A stretch of DNA of 58,702 nt from Muribaculaceae bacterium (lineage in GTDB: Bacteria > Bacteroidota > Bacteroidia > Bacteroidales > Muribaculaceae). Each line of letters starts with the position of its first letter. Within the stretch, counting starts at the first letter, position 1. The notes beneath the pieces were generated by a model. The model was given only the letters and a program-made list of their open reading frames with translations, was not told the DNA's origin and ran no database searches. The stretch lies in the NCBI GenBank assembly GCA_017557665.1, contig JAFYYI010000036.1, forward strand, positions 1 through 58,702. The letters run 5' to 3'. Both the position numbers and the translations under genes were made by a program. Positions 41,585 through 51,081 of the stretch are shown one piece after another.

Positions 41585-43889
41585 GACATATATTCACATC
41601 CTGGTGGCTGTGGGCCTGTTGGCAATTGCGGCTTCCTGCTCAACAACCAAGAAGTTGGGCGAGAACGATGTGCTCTATACGGGTGTGAAGCACCTCAAGT
41701 ATCACGAGGATAGCGTCAAGTTGGAGGATGGCGTCAAGGCGGACATCTTCACGGCCATCAACGTCAAGCCCAACAATCCGTTGTATTCTCCCTATTACCG
41801 CACTCCTTTCCCCTTCGGCTTGATGATCTATAACAACATCGACGAGAATGCCACGGGATTCAAGGGATGGCTTTACAAGCATTTTGCCGCCAAGCCGGTA
41901 CTCATCAGGCGAGTCAACCCCAAGGCCCGTGTGGACATGATCAACACCATCCTGCACAACAATGGCTATTTCACTTCGTCGGCCAACTACACCCTGAATC
42001 AGTCCAAGGATCCCAAGAAGGCCAAAATCTCTTATGACGTGACGGTCAACCCTCCCTATCGTATCGGCAACGTGCAGTACACGGGAGGCCAGGATCCGCT
42101 CATGCAATTAGTGGACTCGCTGGCGAGCGTCAACCGCTATCTGCAGACGGGCAGCCGCTATTGTCTGGACTCGTTGAGTGCGGTCCGCATCGACATCACC
42201 AATTTTGTGCGCAACAGGGGCTATTACTTCTTCAGGCCCGAATATATCCAGTACCTGGCCGACAGCATCCAGGACAATGGCGTGATTCACTTGCGCATGA
42301 TTGAATCCAACGACATCCCCAATAATGCCAGGATGCGTTACCGTACCAATGACATCGTGGCAACGGTGGTCAACGATGACGGGGTGGGGGAGCCCGACAC
42401 CATCGAGTCTGATCGCTGCACGCTCATCAAGTATGAGCCGGTATATATCAAGGACAAAGTGATTCCTAACTGCATCAGGGCCCGCAAGGGACGTCTATTC
42501 CGTGTGAACAGTATCGACCGCACACAGGCGGCGCTGGCCAACCTCGGCATCTTCAGTACGGTGGACATCCAGGTGCAGCCTCTTGACACGATCACCCCTG
42601 AGGGTGAAGGCCTGCTTGACCTGGCCATCTATTGCCAGCTCGACAAGCCTTGGGAAGTGACGTTTGAAATGCAAGGCGCTTCCAAGAGTAACAGTTTAAT
42701 CGGACCGGGTATCGAAATCGGTGCCAGTCACAAGAATGCCTTCAAGGCAGGAGAGAAGTTCTCGGTGGATATTTATGGTAACTATGAGTGGCAGACCGGT
42801 GGCGCCGGCAGTTACAAGGGCTCCGACTTCAACTCCTATGAGTTCGGTATTGAGTCCAAATTGGATTTCCCGCGCTTGTTGGCCCCCAAGTTCCTGTATC
42901 CCTCTCGACGTTACACCAACTGGACCCGATTCTCGATCAGTGCCGACCTGATGAACCGTCCGAACTATTTCAAGATGTCACAGCTCTCGTGTGCCGCCAC
43001 ATGGGAATGGCATGCCAACCGCTATTCCAGTCACGTGCTCACACCATTCAAGCTCACCTACAACCGCTTGTTGAGCAGCAGTGCGAAATTTGATACAATC
43101 ATGAAGCGCAATCCCGCTTTGGAACGTAGTTTCAACAGCGTATTTATCCCCAAGATTGAGTATACTTACACCTACGACCGCAAGCTAACGCCGCGCGACC
43201 GTATCACGTTCACGGCCAGTTTTTCCGAGGCCGGCAATATCGCTTCCGGCATCTGGTCCCTCTGTGGAGCCAAGGGCACCAAGCAATTGCTCGGCACTCC
43301 ATTTTCACAGTTCGTCAAGGCACAGGGACAGGTGGTGTGGACACGTAATTTCGGGGTGGAATCGGCAATAGCGTCAAGGGTGTTCCTTGGTGCCTTGCAT
43401 GCCTATGGCAACAGCAGCGAGGCGCCATACCGAGAGCAGTTCTATGTGGGTGGCTCTAATTCGGTGAGGGCCTTTGCCGTGCGTTCTTTGGGACCTGGTA
43501 GTTACCCTGGTGGCTTTATAAAGGAAGACTCCACCAGTTATTCCTATTATGACCAGACGGGTACTTTTAAGTTTGAGGCCAATATCGAGTATCGTTTCCC
43601 CATCCTGAGTTACTTCAAGGGTGCTGTCTTCCTGGATGCAGGCAACATCTGGCTTTTGAAAGAGGACGAATCACGTCCTGGAGGAGTGCTGAAGATGAAG
43701 AATTTCTTCAAAGAGTTGGCGGTGGGTACGGGTGTCGGACTGCGCTTCGACATGTCGATGCTTGTGGTCAGGGCCGATCTGGGTATTGCGATTCACGCTC
43801 CCTATGACACCGGCAAGAGTGGCTACTACAACATTCCCAGTTTCAAGAAGGGTCTGGCCTTCCACCTGGCGATTGGCTATCCATTCTAG
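41574..43889 (+). CDS. tamL: TamL: BamA/TamA-family outer-membrane lipoprotein
   Basis: In Bacteroidota the BamA-like partner of TamB is a lipoprotein, TamL. A lipoprotein signal (MNIKTYIHILVAVGLLAIAASC) is followed by POTRA-like domains (VNPPYRIGNVQYTG and FRVNSIDRTQAALANLGIF) and a C-terminal Omp85 barrel containing VGGSNSVRAFAVRSLGPGSY, the VRGF-type motif. Four in-frame ATGs lie at 41562, 41565, 41571 and 41574; I used the last because it gives the cleanest signal peptide. The start overlaps the tamB stop by 11 to 23 bp. The barrel ends in AIGYPF, a typical outer-membrane C-terminus. Confidence 0.92.
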   Translation: MNIKTYIHILVAVGLLAIAASCSTTKKLGENDVLYTGVKHLKYHEDSVKLEDGVKADIFTAINVKPNNPLYSPYYRTPFPFGLMIYNNIDENATGFKGWLYKHFAAKPVLIRRVNPKARVDMINTILHNNGYFTSSANYTLNQSKDPKKAKISYDVTVNPPYRIGNVQYTGGQDPLMQLVDSLASVNRYLQTGSRYCLDSLSAVRIDITNFVRNRGYYFFRPEYIQYLADSIQDNGVIHLRMIESNDIPNNARMRYRTNDIVATVVNDDGVGEPDTIESDRCTLIKYEPVYIKDKVIPNCIRARKGRLFRVNSIDRTQAALANLGIFSTVDIQVQPLDTITPEGEGLLDLAIYCQLDKPWEVTFEMQGASKSNSLIGPGIEIGASHKNAFKAGEKFSVDIYGNYEWQTGGAGSYKGSDFNSYEFGIESKLDFPRLLAPKFLYPSRRYTNWTRFSISADLMNRPNYFKMSQLSCAATWEWHANRYSSHVLTPFKLTYNRLLSSSAKFDTIMKRNPALERSFNSVFIPKIEYTYTYDRKLTPRDRITFTASFSEAGNIASGIWSLCGAKGTKQLLGTPFSQFVKAQGQVVWTRNFGVESAIASRVFLGALHAYGNSSEAPYREQFYVGGSNSVRAFAVRSLGPGSYPGGFIKEDSTSYSYYDQTGTFKFEANIEYRFPILSYFKGAVFLDAGNIWLLKEDESRPGGVLKMKNFFKELAVGTGVGLRFDMSMLVVRADLGIAIHAPYDTGKSGYYNIPSFKKGLAFHLAIGYPF

Positions 43890-43900
43890 CGACAAGGAGA

Positions 43901-43935
43901 AACAAAAAACCACCCGATTCGGGTGGTTTTTTGTT
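43901..43935. terminator. Bidirectional terminator between tamL and the S41 protease gene
   Basis: CCACCC and GGGTGG form the core stem with A and T tracts on both sides; the whole inverted repeat has 17-bp arms. Confidence 0.9.
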
Positions 43936-43976
43936 GATGAGATGTCTGTCAAGCGAACGTTAACAGGCGGTCTTTG

Positions 43977-45617
43977 TCATTTGTCGCTGTCGTTCTTCTT
44001 CACCAGACGTTCATATTCGGGATTACCCTCTCGCAGCAGACGTTGGTAACGCTCGCGGTCATTAAGAATTTCGAGGGCTGTCTGCAGGTCGCGGTTACGG
44101 TGGTTGATGATTATGCTGTAGGCGCTCTGGTCGCCGTACACGTCACGCGCGATCAACCCCTTGATGATATCCTTTAACAGTTGCTTGCTCGTTTCGTATT
44201 GTTCAGCATCGAAGTGGACACTGTCCTGTTCTCCCAGGGCAATGTAGTCTTTCATCATCTCGTCGGTGACGATAAAGCCTCGGTCAAAGTCTTTGACGGT
44301 CTTGAACTGCTTGCTGATTTTCTTGCGTTGTTTGTCCACATACTTGATGGCATACTGGTTGCTGATGCCTTTAGCCGTGAGGTTGCGGTAATAGACCGAA
44401 TACTCGGTGGTGTCAACAGGGACAAACACGTCGGGCATCACGCCGCCACCGCCATAGATGGTGCGGCCGTTGATGCGTGTGTAGTAGCGCTGGGATTCAT
44501 TGAACTGGATGCTGTCCAGGCAGTAATATTCGCCCTCGTTGTAGCGGTCGAGAAGCTCGTTCTCGTAGGCTTTCTTGTCGCCACGGTTGTAGGGTTTCTG
44601 GATGCAACGTCCGCTCGGGGTGTAGTAACGGGCAACAGTGAGGCGCATCATCGAGCCGTCATCAAACTTGAAAGGACGTTGAACCAAACCCTTGCCGAAA
44701 GTGCGGCGGCCGACCACCACGGCACGGTCCCAATCCTGCATCGCGCCGGCAAAGATTTCGGCTGCCGAGGCAGAGTACTGGTTGACCATGACCACCATCG
44801 GCAGGTTCTGGTATTTGCCAAAACCGTTGGCGTTGGCCTCGTTGCGAGGAGTGTTCTCGCCCTCGGTATAGACCATCAACTGACCATGATCGAGGAACTC
44901 GTTGCACATGTCGATAGCGGCATTCAGATAACCGCCGCCATTGTCGCTCAGGTCCATGATGAGCTGGGTCATGCCCTGCTTCTCCAATGCTTTGAGGGCA
45001 TCCATCATCTCCTCATGTGTCTTGGCGCCGAAACGGGAGATACGCAGGTAGCCCGTGCGCTCATCAAGCATGTATTGGGCATCGATGCTGTGCAAGGGAA
45101 TGTTGTCGCGTGTGATGCGGAAAGTGATGAGTTCCTTCTCGCCTGGGCGCTTCACCTTGATGGTGACATTAGTGCCCTTCTTGCCGCGCAGTCGTTTCTG
45201 GATGTCGCTGTTCTTCATTTTGACGCCGGCGATGACGGTGTCGTTCACATAGATGATGCGGTCACCGGCAAGTACACCGACACGCTCGCTGGGGCCGCCA
45301 GGAACGGTCTGGATGACATACAGCGTGTCCTTGTTCATGTTGAACTGGATACCAACACCGCTGAATTCGCCCTGCAGGGGCTCCTCCAGCTCTTTGGTCT
45401 CTTTGGCGTCGGTATAGGATGAATGCGGGTCAAGACTCTCAAGCATGCCCTTGATGGCCTCTTCTATCAATTTATCCTCGTTGACCGAATCAACATACAG
45501 CGTTGAGATGGCATACTCGGCATTGAGCAGTTTCTGCATCCCTTTGGCCATCCTTTGGGCTGACAGGTTCAGCGCCAGCAGCAGACTAAGGGAGACTACA
45601 AATAATGTCTTTTTCAT
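43977..45617 (-). CDS. C-terminal processing protease, S41 family, periplasmic
   Basis: Enzymes of this family cut or process periplasmic proteins at their C-termini. A signal peptide (MKKTLFVVSLSLLLALNLSA) comes first. A PDZ domain follows (VGIQFNMNKDTLYVIQTVPG and AGDRIIYVNDTVIAG), then the S41 core with the catalytic serine in NQYSASAAEIF and the lysine in RRTFGKGLVQ. At 546 residues it has a C-terminal extension typical for Bacteroidetes enzymes. It follows coaD by 27 nt as the last gene of the parE-coaD operon. Confidence 0.94.
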   Translation of the reverse strand: MKKTLFVVSLSLLLALNLSAQRMAKGMQKLLNAEYAISTLYVDSVNEDKLIEEAIKGMLESLDPHSSYTDAKETKELEEPLQGEFSGVGIQFNMNKDTLYVIQTVPGGPSERVGVLAGDRIIYVNDTVIAGVKMKNSDIQKRLRGKKGTNVTIKVKRPGEKELITFRITRDNIPLHSIDAQYMLDERTGYLRISRFGAKTHEEMMDALKALEKQGMTQLIMDLSDNGGGYLNAAIDMCNEFLDHGQLMVYTEGENTPRNEANANGFGKYQNLPMVVMVNQYSASAAEIFAGAMQDWDRAVVVGRRTFGKGLVQRPFKFDDGSMMRLTVARYYTPSGRCIQKPYNRGDKKAYENELLDRYNEGEYYCLDSIQFNESQRYYTRINGRTIYGGGGVMPDVFVPVDTTEYSVYYRNLTAKGISNQYAIKYVDKQRKKISKQFKTVKDFDRGFIVTDEMMKDYIALGEQDSVHFDAEQYETSKQLLKDIIKGLIARDVYGDQSAYSIIINHRNRDLQTALEILNDRERYQRLLREGNPEYERLVKKNDSDK

Positions 45618-45644
45618 TTGTGATACCGTTGATGTTTATTGGCT

Positions 45645-46163
45645 TTATTGGTTGTGAGTGGGGAGTTGGTTAACGTCGGCTTCCTTGGGCAGATAGGCGC
45701 TCACGTCTTGATTGTACCTGACCAGCTCGCGCACGATGCTGCTGCTGATGTGGCTGTATTCGGGCAACGTGTAGAGCAGAATGGTCTCGATACCAGTCAG
45801 GTCACGATTCACCTCGGCAAGATGCTTCTCGTTCTCGAAGTCCTGAATCAGGCGCACACCGCGGACAATGAACTGGGCGCCGACTTCCTTGGCGACATCA
45901 ACGGTCATGCCGGTATAGGTGATAACCTCAATGCGCGGGTCATCCTTGAATACGCTCTCAATCCATGCCTTGCGCTGTTCCATGGTCATGAACGAACGCT
46001 TGTCTCCGTTCACGCCGATGGCGATGACAAACCGGTCGAACAGCGGCAGGGCCCGTCTCACGATGGACTCGTGGCCGACTGTGAAGGGGTCAAAAGAACC
46101 CGGGAACAGCGCCACGCGCTGCCCTTCGTTATTAATGCACTGTGATGTCTTCATCATCTTCAT
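45645..46163 (-). CDS. coaD: Pantetheine-phosphate adenylyltransferase
   Basis: CoaD makes dephospho-CoA from 4'-phosphopantetheine and ATP. The nucleotidyltransferase signature is [18 protein letters not shown], and the second motif is [15 protein letters not shown]. It has 172 residues from the ATG at 46163; ATGs at 46157 and 46154 are equally possible. The start overlaps the parE stop by about 20 to 30 bp, so translation is probably coupled. Confidence 0.95.
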   Translation of the reverse strand: MKMMKTSQCINNEGQRVALFPGSFDPFTVGHESIVRRALPLFDRFVIAIGVNGDKRSFMTMEQRKAWIESVFKDDPRIEVITYTGMTVDVAKEVGAQFIVRGVRLIQDFENEKHLAEVNRDLTGIETILLYTLPEYSHISSSIVRELVRYNQDVSAYLPKEADVNQLPTHNQ

Positions 46164-48120
46164 TCACTAGATTGTCAATAATGAAATTCTGGCGCTCCAT
46201 GGTGTTCTTGCCCATGAAGAAGGCCAGCATCTGCTTCACTGAGTCCTCCTTGCGCAGTTGGACGCGGTCGAGACGCATGTCGGGGCCGATGAAGTCCATA
46301 AACTCGTCGGGAGAGATTTCACCCAGACCTTTGAATCGGGTGATTTCGGCAGCGTCGCCCAATTTGTCAAGCGCCGCGAGGCGTTCTTCGTCGCTGTAGC
46401 AGTAGTAGGTCTCCACCTTCTGCGGCTTGGCTTCGCGCTTGTTGGTGCGGGTCTTGCGCTTTGCGTCTTTCTTGTTCAAGACACGGAACAGCGGTGTCTG
46501 CAGGATATATAGGTGGCCCGTCTTGATCAACTCGGGGCAGAACTGCAGGAAGTAGGTCAACAGCAGCAGGCGGATGTGCATGCCGTCGACATCGGCATCG
46601 GTAGCGATGATGACCTTGTTATAGCGAAGCCCTTCGATGCCGTCCTCGATGTTCAGGGCCGCCTGTAGCATGGCAAACTCTGCGTTGGTGATGACCTTCT
46701 TGGGGTCAAGCCCGTAGGTGTTCAACGGCTTACCGCGCAGCGAGAACACGGCCTGTGTCTCCACGTCGCGGATTTTGGTGATGGAGCCGCTTGCGCTCAG
46801 ACCCTCGGTGATGAAGATCGAGCTCTGGTCGCGGCGGTCGTTGTCCTTGGGGGCACGGGAATCGTTGAAGTGGACACGGCAGTCACGCAGCTTGTCGTTG
46901 TGCAAGGCGGCCTTCTTGACGTTCTCGCGCACCTGCTTGCTTACACCGGCGATAGCCTTGCGCTCGCGCTCGTTGTCCTGAATCTTCTTCAGCAGCACCT
47001 CGGCGGTCTCGGGGGCCTTGTGCAGGTAGTCGTCGAGTTCCTTCTTGATGAAGTCATTGATATACTTGTAAATCGTGGGGCCGTCTTTCCACATGATGCT
47101 GCTGCCCAGCTTGATCTTGGTCTGTGACTCGAACACGGGTTCCTCGACCTTGATGCTGATGGCCGCCACGATGCCGTTGCGGATGTCGCTGTACTCAAAG
47201 TTCTTGCCGTAGAACTCCTTGATGGTCCTTGACAAGGCCTCGCGGAAGGCGCTCTGGTGAGTGCCGCCCTGAGTCGTGTGCTGGCCGTTCACAAAGGAGT
47301 AGAACTCCTCGCCCAACTGTGCGGCATGGGTGATGACCACCTCGATGTCCGAGCCTGTGAAGTGCATCAGAGGATACAACGGGTCATTGGTCATGTTCTC
47401 CTTGACCAGGTCGCTCAAGCCGTTGCGTGAGTGGTACTTCTTGCCGTTGAACGTGAGCGTGAGGCCTGTGTTCAGGTAGGAGTAGTTTTTGATCATCTGC
47501 TCCACGATATCCTCGTGGAACTCATAGTTCTTGAAGATACCTGCATCGGGCCTGAAACGAACCAGCGTGCCGTTCTCCTCGCCCTCGTTGGCAGCGATGA
47601 TGCCGCTCTCCTCCTTGGCAACACCTTCCCTGAAGAGCACCGACGAGCACTGACCGTCGCGCACGCTGCGGATGTAGAACTCGGTGGACAAGGCGTTCAC
47701 AGCCTTGATACCCACACCGTTCAAGCCCACAGAGCGCTTGTAGGTCTGCGTGTCATACTTGGCACCGGTGTTCATCTTCGACGATGCTGCCTTGACTTGG
47801 TCCAGTGGGATGCCGCGGCCATAGTCACGGATAGTCACCGCGCCGTCGGCCACGTCGATATCGATGTTGGGCTTGGCGAAGCCCGTGTTGAACTCATCGA
47901 TACTGTTGTCGATGACCTCCTTGATGAGGACATAGATGCCGTCATCGTTTTGCGAACCGTCACCCAGCTTGCCGATGTACATACCGGGGCGCAGGCGGAT
48001 GTGTTCGCGTGGAGAGAGCGTCACTAGGCGGTCGTAGCCGCCAAAGTCGCTCGCCCCTTGTTGCTGCTGGCCCGCATCCACGACGGGCTCCTCTATCTGA
48101 TTCTGTTTGTCTTGGGACAT
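46132..48120 (-). CDS. parE: DNA topoisomerase IV subunit B
   Basis: This is a type IIA topoisomerase ATPase subunit. Residues 1-220 are the GHKL ATPase ([35 protein letters not shown]). The Toprim domain has [12 protein letters not shown] and [19 protein letters not shown]. The ending [11 protein letters not shown] matches the family. The start is MSQDKQNQ: a longer frame would begin upstream of the -7 box at 48151-48158. It has 662 residues. The distinction from GyrB is by typical neighbourhood and the short form, not certain. Confidence 0.93.
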   Translation of the reverse strand: MSQDKQNQIEEPVVDAGQQQQGASDFGGYDRLVTLSPREHIRLRPGMYIGKLGDGSQNDDGIYVLIKEVIDNSIDEFNTGFAKPNIDIDVADGAVTIRDYGRGIPLDQVKAASSKMNTGAKYDTQTYKRSVGLNGVGIKAVNALSTEFYIRSVRDGQCSSVLFREGVAKEESGIIAANEGEENGTLVRFRPDAGIFKNYEFHEDIVEQMIKNYSYLNTGLTLTFNGKKYHSRNGLSDLVKENMTNDPLYPLMHFTGSDIEVVITHAAQLGEEFYSFVNGQHTTQGGTHQSAFREALSRTIKEFYGKNFEYSDIRNGIVAAISIKVEEPVFESQTKIKLGSSIMWKDGPTIYKYINDFIKKELDDYLHKAPETAEVLLKKIQDNERERKAIAGVSKQVRENVKKAALHNDKLRDCRVHFNDSRAPKDNDRRDQSSIFITEGLSASGSITKIRDVETQAVFSLRGKPLNTYGLDPKKVITNAEFAMLQAALNIEDGIEGLRYNKVIIATDADVDGMHIRLLLLTYFLQFCPELIKTGHLYILQTPLFRVLNKKDAKRKTRTNKREAKPQKVETYYCYSDEERLAALDKLGDAAEITRFKGLGEISPDEFMDFIGPDMRLDRVQLRKEDSVKQMLAFFMGKNTMERQNFIIDNLVNEDDEDITVH

Positions 48121-48150
48121 ACTTATGGAAAAATTCTTCGTTTTAACATA

Positions 48151-48158
48151 CAAAATTA
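48151..48158 (-). promoter_or_regulatory. Promoter -7 box of parE-coaD-protease operon
   Basis: Minus-strand TAATTTTG, 30 nt before the parE start codon. Confidence 0.65.
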
Positions 48159-48406
48159 CAAAAAATCCCGCAAACACTGTGCCACACGTGCCTATCTATA
48201 AGGTTTATTAACTAAAAATTCCCATTCCCCGTTGGCGCTACTCCCGGTTTAGCGTTGAGGGCATGCAATTACCTTCTCATCCTCGGGGTGCGTGTTCATG
48301 TATTGCAAGACTCCGGCATGTAATTGTTTCCACTGGCGTTTTTTCTCCATCTTCCTGTAATAATACCGCCTGTCGCGCCGTTTTTAACATAAAACACTTG
48401 ACAACA

Positions 48407-48865
48407 ATGAGAACAATCCACTCAACCATACTTTGGCTGGCCGCTGTGGCATGCCTCCTGTCCCTGGCTTCCTGCGACCCCATGTCATCGGTCGACTATC
48501 GGATCTACAACATGATGGACGACACTGTGACTGTAGATATGCACAAGGAAATCATGACATCAGCCTATGAGGGTTATAGCATTGAAGACGACAGCGTGAC
48601 CACCCGCTACACTAGTGATGACAGTGTCTATATCGCCATCTTGGCCCCAAAGCAGTCCCTGGTGGTTCATGACGACTGGAGCGGCTTGTATCATGAGGAA
48701 CAGGTGGTCCCCTTTTGGAAATACATCAAGTCCATCAAGGTTGCCGATACCGAATTGGCAGCCTCTAAATGGAACAACGAGCAGGCATGGATCATGAAGA
48801 AAACCGGTGGTGGCAACTTCGAGGGCGAATCCCGCCGCTACGACCTCTTCCTCCGCAACAAGTAA
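48407..48865 (+). CDS. Hypothetical lipoprotein, 152 aa
   Basis: I do not recognise the family. The start was placed at MRTIHSTILWLAAVACLLSL, 48 codons inside a longer frame, because it begins a clear lipoprotein signal with lipobox LASC. The mature part is acidic and beta-rich (DYRIYNMMDDTVTVDM, YTSDDSVYIAILAPKQSLVV). It has no known domain that I can see. Its neighbours face away or converge, so it is probably a single-gene unit. No clear -7 box was seen upstream. Confidence 0.8.
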   Translation: MRTIHSTILWLAAVACLLSLASCDPMSSVDYRIYNMMDDTVTVDMHKEIMTSAYEGYSIEDDSVTTRYTSDDSVYIAILAPKQSLVVHDDWSGLYHEEQVVPFWKYIKSIKVADTELAASKWNNEQAWIMKKTGGGNFEGESRRYDLFLRNK

Positions 48866-48885
48866 CCCTCCACTCACGATGTCGA

Positions 48886-48931
48886 TTAAACACGAGGAGA
48901 CGCTAATTGATTAGCGCCTCCTCGTGTTTAA
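48886..48931. terminator. Bidirectional terminator between lipoprotein and BASS transporter genes
   Basis: TTAAACACGAGGA and TCCTCGTGTTTAA are part of a 21-bp nearly perfect inverted repeat around TTGA. Confidence 0.9.
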
Positions 48932-48968
48932 TGTGGCTATTTTCCTTTTACGGTGTTGCCAGTTGATT

Positions 48969-49814
48969 TCAGCGGTTCTTGATGACAGCGACGTAGGTGA
49001 TGAGGATGATGTTCATCATCAGGGCGTAGATGATGGCCGGAATGGCGATGACGTCGTTGTTGAACACCAGCGGACTGCTGGCGATGGCGATAGCCTGGGC
49101 GGCATTCTGCATGCCCACCTCAATCACGATGGTGCGTCGCTCCTTGCCCGTGAGTCGCATGGCGCGCGACAACAGGGCGCCACTGCCCATGGCAAGAAGG
49201 ATGAGCACGCTTACCGAGAGGCCCAGCTGCCCGAACTTGTCGATGATGGCCTCACGGTTTTGGATAAAGAACACGGTGGCCAGGAAAATGAGGGCGGGGA
49301 AGGCGATGCGAGACAACACGTTGTGCATCTTGTCGGCGGCAGTTGACCATTTCTTCCTCACAGCGATACCCACCACGATGGGGAGGAACATGAGCACGAG
49401 GTTCTGCATCACCAGTTTGCCGATAGGCAGATGTACCTGCACGGCGCTACCGGCGGCAGTGGTCACCCAACCCATGATGAGGGGAACGGTAACCAGCGTG
49501 ATGATGCTGCTGCATGCCGTGAGCGATACCGACAGGGCGACATCACCCTTGGCAAGCATCGAGAATACGTTAGACGAGCTGCCTCCGGGACAGCACGCGA
49601 TCAGTACGAAGCCGATGAGGAAAATCGGTTCCAGCCCCAGTGCCATGCCGATGAGCCATGCCAGCAACGGCAAGATGATGATTTGTCCGATCAGACCCGC
49701 CAAAACGGGCTTGGGGCGGGTTTTAAACAGTTTGAAATCAGATAACTTCAAGTTCAGGCCCAACTCAAACATCAGCAAAGTGAGAATGGGCAATACAATC
49801 CAAATCGTGTTCAT
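48969..49814 (-). CDS. Bile acid:sodium symporter family (BASS) transporter
   Basis: The 281-residue protein has about nine to ten membrane helices. Family features are CCPGGSSSNVFSMLAKGDVALS (in two parts around residues 75-95) and EVGMQNAAQAIAIAS (226-240), where polar residues bind sodium. Substrates of this family include bile acids, pantoate and other organic anions; the sequence does not decide which. It has its own promoter and a terminator shared with the convergent lipoprotein gene. Confidence 0.92.
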   Translation of the reverse strand: MNTIWIVLPILTLLMFELGLNLKLSDFKLFKTRPKPVLAGLIGQIIILPLLAWLIGMALGLEPIFLIGFVLIACCPGGSSSNVFSMLAKGDVALSVSLTACSSIITLVTVPLIMGWVTTAAGSAVQVHLPIGKLVMQNLVLMFLPIVVGIAVRKKWSTAADKMHNVLSRIAFPALIFLATVFFIQNREAIIDKFGQLGLSVSVLILLAMGSGALLSRAMRLTGKERRTIVIEVGMQNAAQAIAIASSPLVFNNDVIAIPAIIYALMMNIILITYVAVIKNR

Positions 49815-49839
49815 TGTCTATCGGTTCTAAAAGTGGCAG

Positions 49840-49847
49840 CAAAGGTA
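49840..49847 (-). promoter_or_regulatory. Promoter -7 box of the BASS transporter gene
   Basis: Minus-strand TACCTTTG, 25 nt before the start codon. A short-period repeat (GTCTAAAGTCTGAT units) lies further upstream at 49945-49980. Confidence 0.65.
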
Positions 49848-49988
49848 CTAAAAACCATAATAAAAAACAAAGCACTCACCCGTTATTACACGGATAAGCA
49901 CCTTGTAAATCTCTCAAAGCCTCCAGCTGAGAACCTAAAGCCTGATGTCTAAAGTCTGATGTCTGGCGTCTAAAGTCTCAACCCCACA

Positions 49989-50381
49989 TCAAAGCTTTGC
50001 GGCAATAGCGTCGGCAATAGCTTGCATCTCCTCGGCAGGGAGGGTCAGCTTAGGACCACCGAAGGCCATATCCTTCTCGCTCTGCAACGGCACGAGGTGA
50101 ATGTGGCAATGAGGCACTTCAAGACCCAGCACGCCGATGCCGATGCGCTGGCAGGGAATAGCCTGCTCAAGCGCCATGGCCACCTTGCGAGCGAAGGCCC
50201 ACAGGCCGGCATATTCTTCCTCGTCGAGGTCGAACATATAGTTCACTTCGTGTTTCGGGATGACCAGGGTGTGACCTTTGGCCATGGGATTGATGTCGAG
50301 GAATGCAAAGTAGCGGTCGTCCTCGGCCACCTTGTAGCTGGGAATCTCGCCAGCGGCGATTTTGCTGAAAATAGTTGCCAT
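49989..50381 (-). CDS. HIT family hydrolase
   Basis: HIT proteins hydrolyse nucleoside phosphoramidates or related nucleotides. The histidine triad is HCHIHLVPL near residue 96. The N-terminus MATIFSKIAAGEIPSYKVAE matches the HINT group. I start here, 9 codons inside a longer frame, which puts the start codon 1 nt after the greA stop. The product has 130 residues and is cotranscribed with greA. Confidence 0.93.
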   Translation of the reverse strand: MATIFSKIAAGEIPSYKVAEDDRYFAFLDINPMAKGHTLVIPKHEVNYMFDLDEEEYAGLWAFARKVAMALEQAIPCQRIGIGVLGLEVPHCHIHLVPLQSEKDMAFGGPKLTLPAEEMQAIADAIAAKL

Positions 50382-50382
50382 G

Positions 50383-50853
50383 TTATACTTCGATGTTGAG
50401 GATTTCAAATTTCATCTTTCCGGCGGGAACCTGTACTTCCACAACCTCGCCGACCTTGTGGCCCAGCAGACCCTTGGCAATGGGTGTTGAAATGGAAATC
50501 TTGCCCTCGCGCAAGTCAGCTTCGGTCTCGGTAACAATCGTGTAAGTCATCTTGGTCTTGGTCTTCATGTTCTTGATGGTCACCTTGTTGAGCAGTTGCA
50601 CTTCGTCGGTTGTGATTTTACTCTCGTCGATAATGCGTGCCGATGCGATGAGCGTCTTCAGCTCAGCAATCTTCGCTTCAAGCATACCTTGACGCTCCTT
50701 GGCAGCATCATATTCTGCGTTTTCTGAAAGGTCTCCCTTGTCGCGGGCTTCAACTATGGCGCGGACAACCTCGGGACGTTCAACGTTTTCAAGATGAGCC
50801 AACTCGGCCATCTTCTTGTCGTAACCTTCCTGTGTCATGTAAGTAATAGCCAT
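50383..50853 (-). CDS. greA: Transcription elongation factor GreA
   Basis: GreA rescues backtracked RNA polymerase by stimulating transcript cleavage. The N-terminal coiled coil has the acidic tip residues in ARDKGDLSENAEYDAAKERQ (36-55), and the C-terminal FKBP-like domain includes ISTPIAKGLLGHKVGEVVEV. It has 156 residues, as usual for the family. The promoter is about 95 nt upstream, and the HIT gene follows directly. Confidence 0.96.
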   Translation of the reverse strand: MAITYMTQEGYDKKMAELAHLENVERPEVVRAIVEARDKGDLSENAEYDAAKERQGMLEAKIAELKTLIASARIIDESKITTDEVQLLNKVTIKNMKTKTKMTYTIVTETEADLREGKISISTPIAKGLLGHKVGEVVEVQVPAGKMKFEILNIEV

Positions 50854-50947
50854 GCTAAATACTGTGTTTCTAAATTTTTAAGATTCAAAAAATTAGAAGA
50901 ATCTCAATGTCTTGCACTTGAGATCCCTCGCGGTTAATATTACGGTG

Positions 50948-50955
50948 CAAAGGTA
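50948..50955 (-). promoter_or_regulatory. Promoter -7 box of greA-HIT
   Basis: Minus-strand TACCTTTG, 94 nt before the greA start codon. Confidence 0.65.
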
Positions 50956-51081
50956 TAAATAAATTTCAAACAGGACAACTGATTGTTAATAAATTCATGC
51001 TGTTTTATTAAAATTTAACCGATGACCATAAACGGGCCAACCACTTTCGGTAGGCTTGTGGAAGAGGAGTATGTAAGGGGT